Source: an uncultured Clostridia bacterium (GTDB lineage: Bacteria; Bacillota; Clostridia; TANB77; CAG-508). Taken from it: a stretch of DNA of 37,810 nt. Within the stretch, counting starts at the first letter, position 1. Every line of letters starts with the position of its first letter. Shown piece by piece: positions 32,601 to 37,810 of the stretch. The position numbers and the translations under genes are program-made. The notes below the pieces were generated by a model. That model was not told the DNA's origin. It saw only the letters and a program-made list of their open reading frames with translations, and did not search any database. The stretch lies in the NCBI GenBank assembly GCA_944391015.1, contig CALXRZ010000010.1:1-37810 (forward strand), read 5' to 3'.

Positions 32601-33860
32601 TATTATAAAATTTATCATTTCTATAAAACGGCTATATACAAGTTTTGCTTCATCTTTAGATACAACACCCTCTGCAAAATCAAAACTTAAACGGTATTTG
32701 CCAGAATTGTTGTGGTCTGTTATATGAAATTCAAAACTGCTTTGTTGATTATATGTTAAATTCCAAAAATTATTTACAGGATAATCCACATAGTCCATAT
32801 CAGGACCAACATTTTGAAAAGATATAATAGTATCAAATAAATTGCTTTCGTATCCTTCTTTTTCTTTAGCATAATCTAAAAGGTCTGAATATGGATATCT
32901 TTGATGTTTTAAAGCCGAATATGTATCTGCGTGGATTGATGCAAATAAATCAGTCAGCTTAGTATCTTTATTTATTTTAAATCTAAGTGGAACAGTTGAA
33001 ACAAACATTCCGATAGTATTTTTCTCATTTTTATTTTTTCTATTTAGTAAAGGAGTTCCAATTATAAAATCTTCTTTTCCGCTAACTTTATATAGATAAA
33101 TAGAGTGTAAAGCAATAAAAAATACATAAGGTGTAATTTTATTCTCTTTACAGAACTCGTTTATTTTAGCAGAAAACTCCAAAGAAAGTTCATCAATATA
33201 CCTAACGGTACGAGAACCTTTTTTTAAAATATTTTCTTTAAAAGATAACATTTCTGGAATATTTTTAATATAGCTTTCCCAATAAGTTTTGTCCTTTAAA
33301 AAAGAGTCACTTAATAAATACTCTTTTTCTGTATTTATATAATCTAAATAAGAAGGTGGTAAATTAGCTATATCTAAATTATGAGATATAAAATAATAAA
33401 AAGTATTGAATTGTTTAAAGATAACTTTAGTGCTCCATCCGTCGGCAATAATATGATGAAGCTTATAATTTATAATAATGTGATTGTTAGCTAATTGGTA
33501 GATTTTGAAATCAAATAATCTATTATTTTCTATTGGAGAAAATGGTATAGTTGTATTAAAATCAATTTCATTAAAAACTTCTTCTTTAGTTTTTCGAGGG
33601 CAATAAACCACTGGAATATCAACAAAAGTATAATCTTCAATCTTTTGGAATATTCCATCCTCTGTTTTTATTATTTTAGCGCGAAGAATGTCATTACATT
33701 CTATAATTTTATTTAGGACCTTTTTACAAATATCTATATCAACTTCTTTATCGATTACAGAAGTGAAAGAAACTATATTTATAGAAGTACCTGGATATGC
33801 AAGTTCCCTTAAATATATGTTTTTTTGAGGTCCTGTTAACTGGTAAAGTTCCTCTAACAT
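29622..33860 (-). CDS. Single-module NRPS, domains C-A-T-R (reductase release)
   Basis: 1412 aa. Condensation domain 1-440 with active HHIIADG (135-141). Adenylation domain about 455-960 (YIIYTSGTTGKPKG, YGPTES, YKSGDLG, NDNGKIDRKKL). Carrier domain about 975-1050 (DDLGLDSLNIM, Ser for phosphopantetheine). Thioester reductase about 1085-1412 (LLTGTTGFLGVHLL NADPH loop, STVSVGG, catalytic Y-x3-K in YMITKYQAE). It should join an acyl donor to one amino acid and release it as an aldehyde or alcohol. My rough specificity reading (D-F-W-N-x-G-V-I-F) is not diagnostic. A starting C domain without an upstream module suggests lipo-initiation. GGAGG ribosome site; the stop overlaps the kinase start by 4 nt. 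Confidence 0.93.
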   Translation of the reverse strand: MLEELYQLTGPQKNIYLRELAYPGTSINIVSFTSVIDKEVDIDICKKVLNKIIECNDILRAKIIKTEDGIFQKIEDYTFVDIPVVYCPRKTKEEVFNEIDFNTTIPFSPIENNRLFDFKIYQLANNHIIINYKLHHIIADGWSTKVIFKQFNTFYYFISHNLDIANLPPSYLDYINTEKEYLLSDSFLKDKTYWESYIKNIPEMLSFKENILKKGSRTVRYIDELSLEFSAKINEFCKENKITPYVFFIALHSIYLYKVSGKEDFIIGTPLLNRKNKNEKNTIGMFVSTVPLRFKINKDTKLTDLFASIHADTYSALKHQRYPYSDLLDYAKEKEGYESNLFDTIISFQNVGPDMDYVDYPVNNFWNLTYNQQSSFEFHITDHNNSGKYRLSFDFAEGVVSKDEAKLVYSRFIEMINFIISNENTKVANVSYIPKEELDTIFNVYNGKYLYKPTQTLIEQFESQAQKTPNNIALKYKDNELTYKELLQKVHNFAVYLKNKGVTPNSGVTLLIHRSLEMIVAMFAVLKCGAHYLPVDPYWPEDRVKFILEDSNSKFLITNNQYINTFKKSAICIDVDNILELPDTNEDLNVNYDLNSLAYIIYTSGTTGKPKGILTSNYNVVYLLHSTRNRLVQDENDIWTLFHTYTFDFSTWEIYASLLFGSKLVIVPKETTLNPKDFLDLLVQEKVTILNQTPAYFYKVIEEEKAKNLNANLLKIRAILVGGEAVYAKPFKYWKEKYPQTTLFEVYGPTESTIFATICELTDSDIQNNETFIGYPLQNYHVYILDKNGEILPIGCDGEICITGGGLCKGYLNKPELTKEKFLYNDNVKEVIYKSGDLGFYATDGRIGYIGRNDNQVKIRGFRVEIGEIEKEILACGNISKVLVMPVENKNMTKSLVGFMETSVPNYVPEVLKKLKEKLTPYMIPKLYQFENFPLNDNGKIDRKKLLEKVKNLTENKELILPQNDLQKEIFDIICNLLNRTDISIDDDFFDDLGLDSLNIMELSIKLAKYNLEIQDINNNSSIQNLAKRIESNNARSNSNNVIEDVDIVDKQVSFDLSNVLLTGTTGFLGVHLLKELYDNQTTNKIYCLIRRKNNKNAVERIHSTLENYFSKDLAKNIFSKIEIIQGDFEVEKLGLSAKCYNTLLEKITTVIHCGANVKHYGKYDRFYNSNVVGTANLIKFCKESNAKLAHISTVSVGGFSKIGSAKVLDEEHLNIGQDFNEHVYMITKYQAECKVLNAIKNNEIEGKVFRLGNIMPRLSDMKFQINSKDNAFFSRVKTILKYKELTSEYLKMVIDVSPVDLCAKAILEIIKSNNAQTIYHIYNNNSFTIEDLLHTLNIQIKVVEPAELVNKLRTSLDPLDAHLLNDLNNGGYMETPTTCKLTKDWLSSIGFSWPILDKNYLTNIFKQEMHL

Positions 33861-33897
33861 AGTAAAGCCTCCATTAAAAATTTATTGAATTACAAAA

Positions 33898-33926
33898 ATT
33901 ATATAATGAAAAACTTCAAAAATCAA
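33898..33926 (-). promoter_or_regulatory. Sigma-A-type promoter of the NRPS operon
   Basis: Minus strand TTGATT (33926-33921), 17 nt, TATAAT (33903-33898), about 38 nt before the NRPS ATG. Confidence 0.65.
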
Positions 33927-33990
33927 CAAAATTCTTGAAAAAACTACCATTTTATTATAAAATGATTACAAATTTAAAATTATAATTATA

Positions 33991-34134
33991 TTGAAGTAGA
34001 TAATAAGTTTTTTTCTTTTTATTTTCGTCCCCCAACATCGTACAAACTGTAAAAACTTCGTTTAACAGTTTGTAAACTTGTTGGTCCCCACCTTAAGACT
34101 TCAATAAAAATAAAAAAATTATTATCTACTTCAA
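33991..34134. repeat. Giant palindrome with repeat family 1 core, copy B
   Basis: Arms 33991-34029 and 34097-34134 pair over about 35 positions (TTGAAGTAGATAATAA perfect, then T/A-rich with a few mismatches). Their sequence is unrelated to the arms of copy A. The interior, read on the minus strand, matches the copy A core almost base for base (TTAAGGTGGGGACC, ACAAGT, TACAAACTGTTAAACGAA, TACAGTTTGTACG, GTTGGGGG) but lacks an 11-nt insert. It sits in the divergent gap between NRPS and acyl-CoA ligase, between their promoter regions. Confidence 0.85.
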
Positions 34135-34186
34135 AAACAAAATCTATGATAGCTTTGAGATGTAATAATAATTAGGAGGTAGTTTA

Positions 34187-35887
34187 ATGGGAAAGAAGAA
34201 GTATCTTGCTGAAATTTCTAATTTTAGAGAATTAGTAAAAAGGTATGAAGAATACGGTGAAAACATTGCTTTTAAATTTAAAAAGAATGGTAATTTAGAA
34301 GAAATAACATATAAAAAGTTTGTAGAGGATATAAAGAATGTAGCAGAAAAGGTAATATCATCTGATGTAAAAAGAGTAGCTGTAATAGGAAATAATAGGT
34401 ATGAGTGGTGCACTACATATTTAGGGGTAACTACAGCAGGAAGAATAATTGTGCCTTTGGACAAAGCTTTAACAGATAAAGAAATAGAAAAATTATTAAA
34501 GAGAAGTGGCGCAGATGCAATAGTATACGACGAAAAGTATGAAAACGCAGTGGATGAAGCTATTGCAGAGGGGTGCAATATTAAGTATAAAATTTGTATG
34601 GATAATATAGAAAAAGATGGCGTATTAAAGTATACAAAAATGTTAGAAGATGGAGAAAATATTATCAAATCGGGAAAAGCTAAATATGATGATGTAAAAT
34701 TAAAAGAAAACGAAATGTATGTTATGTTATTTACATCTGGCACGACAAATGAACCAAAAGCAGTTATGCTATCACAAGAAAATATTTGTAAAAATGTTTC
34801 AAACTATCAATATAATTTTTTAATATATCAAACAGATACATTACTTTCATTTTTACCAATCCATCATACATTTGAATGTAGTATAACCTTTTTATATGGT
34901 ACATTTTGTGGTGCTACAATTGCATTTTGCGAGGGGCTAAGATACATTGCTAATAATTTAAAAGAATTTAAAGTATCAGTATTTGTAGCAGTACCACTTG
35001 TGCTTGAAACAATGGCTAAAAAAATTCAAAAAGCAATTAACGATAGTGGAAAAAAAGCTTTAATAGATAAAATGACAAAACTTTCTCACGCACTTCTAAA
35101 ATGTAAAATAGATGTAAGAAAAAAATTATTTAAACCTGTATTAAAACAATTTGATGAGTATTTAAGAGTTGTACTATATGGTGCTGCACCAATGGACAAA
35201 GCTACAATCGAATGGTACAATGACTTAGGTATAGAACTAATTCAGGGATATGGATTAACAGAAAGCTCACCAGTTTTAACTGCAGAATCATCTGATAGAA
35301 AAAGAGCAGGTTCTATAGGTATTCCACTAAGAAATGTAGAAATAAAAATAGACAATCCAGACAAAGATGGGGTAGGAGAAATACTAGGAAAAGGCCCTAA
35401 CATAATGCTTGGATATTATGAAAATGAAGAAGCAACCAAAAAAGCATTAACTGATGGATGGCTTCATACAGGAGACTATGGCTACATAGATGAAGACGGT
35501 TTTATATTTGTAACAGGAAGAAAAAGCGATGTAATAGTACTAAGAAACGGCAAAAACATCTACCCACAAGAGTTAGAATTTTTAATAAACAAACTTCCTT
35601 ATGTGGAGGAAAGCTTAGTATATTCTAGGGATAAGTCAAAAACAGATACACTATTATGTGCAAAAATTGTGTATAACAAAGATAATTTAGTAGAACACTT
35701 TGGAGAAAAAACAGAAAAAGAATATAACAAGTTAGTATGGGAAGATATTAAAAACATAAATAAAGATTTACCAACTTTTAAGCATATAAAAGAAATAATC
35801 TTAACAGATGAGCCATTAGAAAAAACAACAACACAAAAAGTTAAGAGATATGTAGAAATTAAAAAGTTGGAAAAGGTTAGAAAATAG
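34187..35887 (+). CDS. AMP-dependent fatty-acyl-CoA ligase-like enzyme
   Basis: 566 aa, ANL superfamily. Motifs: MLFTSGTTNEPKAVMLS (P-loop-like A3), YGLTESSPV, WLHTGDYGYIDEDGFIFVTGRKSDVI (A7-A8) and a C-terminal lysine in EKTTTQKVKRY. The layout matches FadD/long-chain acyl-CoA or acyl-ACP ligases: it adenylates a carboxylate, then transfers it to CoA or a carrier. No membrane segment. AGGAGG lies 10 nt before the ATG. Divergent from the NRPS that begins with a condensation domain, so it may supply that domain's acyl donor; alternatively it is ordinary lipid metabolism. Followed by a 32-bp perfect palindrome. Confidence 0.88.
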   Translation: MGKKKYLAEISNFRELVKRYEEYGENIAFKFKKNGNLEEITYKKFVEDIKNVAEKVISSDVKRVAVIGNNRYEWCTTYLGVTTAGRIIVPLDKALTDKEIEKLLKRSGADAIVYDEKYENAVDEAIAEGCNIKYKICMDNIEKDGVLKYTKMLEDGENIIKSGKAKYDDVKLKENEMYVMLFTSGTTNEPKAVMLSQENICKNVSNYQYNFLIYQTDTLLSFLPIHHTFECSITFLYGTFCGATIAFCEGLRYIANNLKEFKVSVFVAVPLVLETMAKKIQKAINDSGKKALIDKMTKLSHALLKCKIDVRKKLFKPVLKQFDEYLRVVLYGAAPMDKATIEWYNDLGIELIQGYGLTESSPVLTAESSDRKRAGSIGIPLRNVEIKIDNPDKDGVGEILGKGPNIMLGYYENEEATKKALTDGWLHTGDYGYIDEDGFIFVTGRKSDVIVLRNGKNIYPQELEFLINKLPYVEESLVYSRDKSKTDTLLCAKIVYNKDNLVEHFGEKTEKEYNKLVWEDIKNINKDLPTFKHIKEIILTDEPLEKTTTQKVKRYVEIKKLEKVRK

Positions 35888-35893
35888 TATATT

Positions 35894-35987
35894 TAAAGCA
35901 CAAGAAGTAGTATATAAAAGAAGTATTTCAAATATGTCGGTCAAGTTGATTTTCATACTTCTTTTATATACTACTTCTTGTGCTTTA
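35894..35987. repeat. Perfect 32-bp inverted repeat with 28-nt loop
   Basis: Left arm 35895-35926 and right arm 35955-35986 are exact complements (begin AAAGCACAAGAAG, end CTTCTTGTGCTTT), extended by one more pair. The loop (35927-35954) has no similarity to the family 1 or 2 cores. It follows the acyl-CoA ligase gene; the right end has no T-run, so it is not a standard terminator. Confidence 0.85.
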
Positions 35988-36070
35988 GTCATAAAATTCT
36001 TAATTCAACTGTTTAAAATTATAAATCTGGGCAAGAATATAAATAAGGAATTCTTGTCTGGAGGGAAAGT

Positions 36071-37210
36071 ATGGATTATATAGATAGGGATAAAAAGAAG
36101 AAACTAAAAGAGAATTTAATTAAATTGTTGATTACTCTTTTAGTTTTTTTGATTTTAATTTTGTCTTACATAGTTTATGAAAGTGTTCAGGTTAGTGAAA
36201 AGAGTTTAGTAGAAAACAACGTAACTGTAGAAAAAACTACGCAAACAGTTAAACAAGTTAAAGAAAAAAACAAAACGGTTACCGAAATGATTTCTGAGTT
36301 AAGTAACTCCGTTGTAGGAATTTCTAAAATAGAAAACTCAGGTAGTAGTATATTTTCTGATGAAAACATAACAAACTTAGGGTTAGGTACTGGAGTAATT
36401 GTAACTGAAAACGGATATATACTTACAAATGCACACGTTAGTGGAGAAAAATATAGTAAATGCTATGTGACTTTAGTAGATGGAAAAACATATACGGGAC
36501 AAGTGGTTTGGTCAAATACAGATATAGATATGGCAGTTGTAAAAATAAATCAAACGGGACTAACAGTAGCCACACTTGGAGACTCTGATGGAATAGAGGT
36601 AGGAGAAACTGTGTACGCAATAGGAAACCCTATAGGATATGAATTTCAAAGAACAGTAACCTCCGGAATAATAAGTGCTTTAAATAGAACAATTAAATTT
36701 GAGGAAAATGAGCAAGAAACATATATGGAAGATTTAATCCAAACAGATGCCACAATAAACCCAGGAAATAGTGGGGGACCACTAATTAACATAGATGGTG
36801 AAGTAATAGGAATAAATGGAGTAAAAATAACATCGGCAGAAGGAATAAGCTTTGCGATTCCTATAAACTCTGTAAAAGCAGTAATAAATAGCTTTAAAAA
36901 CAATGGAAGATTTGATGAAGCAAGCTTAGGAGTATTTGCGTTTGATAAAAATGTATTAGGATATATTGATGAAAATTTAAGATTTAACGAGGGAATATAT
37001 ATTGAAAGAGTAAATAAAAATTCAGCAGCAGAAGAGGCAAATTTAAGAAAGGGAGATGTGCTAATTTCCATAGATGGCAAGACACTGGAAAGAATGTGCG
37101 ATTTAAGATGCTACATTTATTCTAAAAAACCTGGAGACAAAGTTAAATTAAAAGTACAAAGAAATTACAGAGAGTTTGAAGTTGAGGTAACATTGAAGAG
37201 GAAGAGTTAA
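36071..37210 (+). CDS. HtrA/DegP-like membrane-anchored serine protease with PDZ domain
   Basis: 379 aa. A short cytoplasmic N-terminus and one helix (about 17-36) precede a trypsin-like domain (about 75-270) with catalytic H122 (LTNAHVSG), D153 (DIDMAVVK) and S234 (NPGNSGGPL). A PDZ domain (about 285-375, IYIERVNKNSAAEEANLRKGDVL) follows. The single PDZ and membrane anchor are typical of Firmicute HtrA, which degrades misfolded exported proteins. GGAGGG lies 6 nt before the ATG; a 7-bp hairpin CAAGAAT/ATTCTTG (36032-36056) ends just upstream of it and could tune translation. Confidence 0.93.
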   Translation: MDYIDRDKKKKLKENLIKLLITLLVFLILILSYIVYESVQVSEKSLVENNVTVEKTTQTVKQVKEKNKTVTEMISELSNSVVGISKIENSGSSIFSDENITNLGLGTGVIVTENGYILTNAHVSGEKYSKCYVTLVDGKTYTGQVVWSNTDIDMAVVKINQTGLTVATLGDSDGIEVGETVYAIGNPIGYEFQRTVTSGIISALNRTIKFEENEQETYMEDLIQTDATINPGNSGGPLINIDGEVIGINGVKITSAEGISFAIPINSVKAVINSFKNNGRFDEASLGVFAFDKNVLGYIDENLRFNEGIYIERVNKNSAAEEANLRKGDVLISIDGKTLERMCDLRCYIYSKKPGDKVKLKVQRNYREFEVEVTLKRKS

Positions 37211-37346
37211 TCTACTGAATATTTTAACAAATTAAGGTAATAATATAATTAGTTTATAGAGTAAAAATTGCTGAGGTTAGTTTGAAAGAAATTCTTTCAT
37301 TACTATGTACGCCTTAGAGCAAAATGAGAAAGGAATGAAACTTTTA

Positions 37347-37810
37347 ATGAAATCGTATTGGATTAAGAGTGTAGATGAAAAAGAAGTTAATAAATTTGAA
37401 AGTCTACGAGAAAATATAAAAACAGATATATGCATAATAGGTGGGGGACTGACTGGGCTTAATCTTATGTATAACTTACGAAAATATAGCATAAACACAG
37501 TTTTAATAGAAAAAGACAAAATATGTAGAAGCACAAGTGGAAACAGTACGGCGAAAATAACAAGTCAGCACGGCTTAATATATAAATACTTAGCAGATTC
37601 AAAAGGATTAGACTATGCTAAAAATTACTACAAAGCAAATGAAGAAGCAATAGAAAACATAGCAAATATAATAAGAAAGGAAAACATTCAATGTGATTTT
37701 GAATATCAGCCATCTTATGTATTTACTGGAACCATTGAAGATATTCAAAAATTAAAAGACGAAGCAAATGCTATAAATAGCTTTGGTGGAAAGGCAGAAT
37801 ACTTAGAAGC
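37347..37810 (+). CDS. FAD-dependent oxidoreductase, probably DAO-Rieske type (5' part)
   Basis: Runs off the window; 154 codons seen. FAD-binding Rossmann start TDICIIGGGLTGLNLMYNL with GxGxxG-like glycines and an acidic strand end (VLIEKD), then SGNSTAKITSQHGLIY. That stretch is typical of DAO-fold oxidoreductases that carry a C-terminal Rieske iron-sulfur domain, which would lie outside the window. Start: ATG at 37347, about 13 nt after AAAGGA. In-frame ATGs also exist at 37335 (too close to the ribosome site) and 37305. The natural protein start MKSYWIKSV is typical of the family. Confidence 0.8.
   Translation, partial: MKSYWIKSVDEKEVNKFESLRENIKTDICIIGGGLTGLNLMYNLRKYSINTVLIEKDKICRSTSGNSTAKITSQHGLIYKYLADSKGLDYAKNYYKANEEAIENIANIIRKENIQCDFEYQPSYVFTGTIEDIQKLKDEANAINSFGGKAEYLE

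Noticed and set aside
34144..34743. 199-aa minus-strand ORF opposite the acyl-CoA ligase start
   Set aside because: Covers conserved ANL coding sequence on the other strand and lacks a ribosome site.
37277..37534. 85-aa minus-strand ORF at the window end
   Set aside because: Antisense shadow of the FAD oxidoreductase, which has a clear dinucleotide-binding motif on the plus strand.
1..37810. CRISPR array, integrase, prophage structural genes or rRNA
   Set aside because: No regularly spaced direct repeats with unique spacers, no cas, integrase or phage structural proteins, and no rRNA motifs were seen on either strand.

Overview
The window is 37.8 kb of very AT-rich DNA (roughly a quarter to 30 % G+C by eye). 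It has strong AGGAGG-type ribosome sites, TTGxxx-17-TATAAT promoters, T-tailed terminators and standard TGG tryptophan codons. The gene set (VanW/G5 envelope protein, FtsX-type ABC exporter, ABC-F, CorA, Tex, HtrA, ECF sigma with zinc anti-sigma, a short reductase-ended NRPS) fits a low-GC Firmicute, probably a Clostridia-like anaerobe. No gene fixes the species.

Layout: 1-7.8 kb holds an XRE/S24 regulator, a divergent VanW/G5 protein, a GT39-like membrane glycosyltransferase, and an ABC permease plus ATPase on the minus strand. 8-13.8 kb is an accessory island. Two paralogous cassettes, each a matrixin-like zinc metalloprotease followed by a membrane-anchored partner, flank an ECF sigma/anti-sigma pair and a secreted beta-rich protein of unlike base composition. 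The left protease is a frameshifted pseudogene. 13.4-16.7 kb holds decayed gene remnants and a run of small, unrecognised membrane proteins. 16.8-19.8 kb holds an IS630 transposase remnant, tRNA-Lys(CTT), a CorA transporter and an unrecognised membrane protein. 19.9-25.9 kb holds a REP-like palindrome, an ABC-F ATPase, a GC-rich orphan membrane gene, a DUF4190/DUF4352-like protein, a GNAT acetyltransferase and Tex. 26.1-35.9 kb holds a signalling and secondary-metabolite block on the minus strand: a C-A-T-R NRPS overlapping by 4 nt a sensor histidine kinase (split by a 1-nt frameshift), then a REC-HD-GYP c-di-GMP phosphodiesterase. A fatty-acyl-CoA ligase-like gene diverges from the NRPS. The window ends with an HtrA protease and the start of an FAD (probably Rieske-type) oxidoreductase.

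The most unusual signal is outside the genes. Several intergenic gaps hold very long inverted repeats. Two of them (25.9-26.15 kb and 33.99-34.13 kb) share a highly conserved ~75-nt core but have unrelated arms, each self-complementary within its own copy. A second repeat family occurs complete at 27.3-27.56 kb and truncated at 2.64-2.72 kb. A fourth palindrome at 35.9 kb has perfect 32-bp arms. Other leads are the NRPS/kinase/HD-GYP coupling, the ECF-protease island with three similarly spaced candidate promoter elements, and a tRNA-Lys leader carrying two segments complementary to the tRNA itself.
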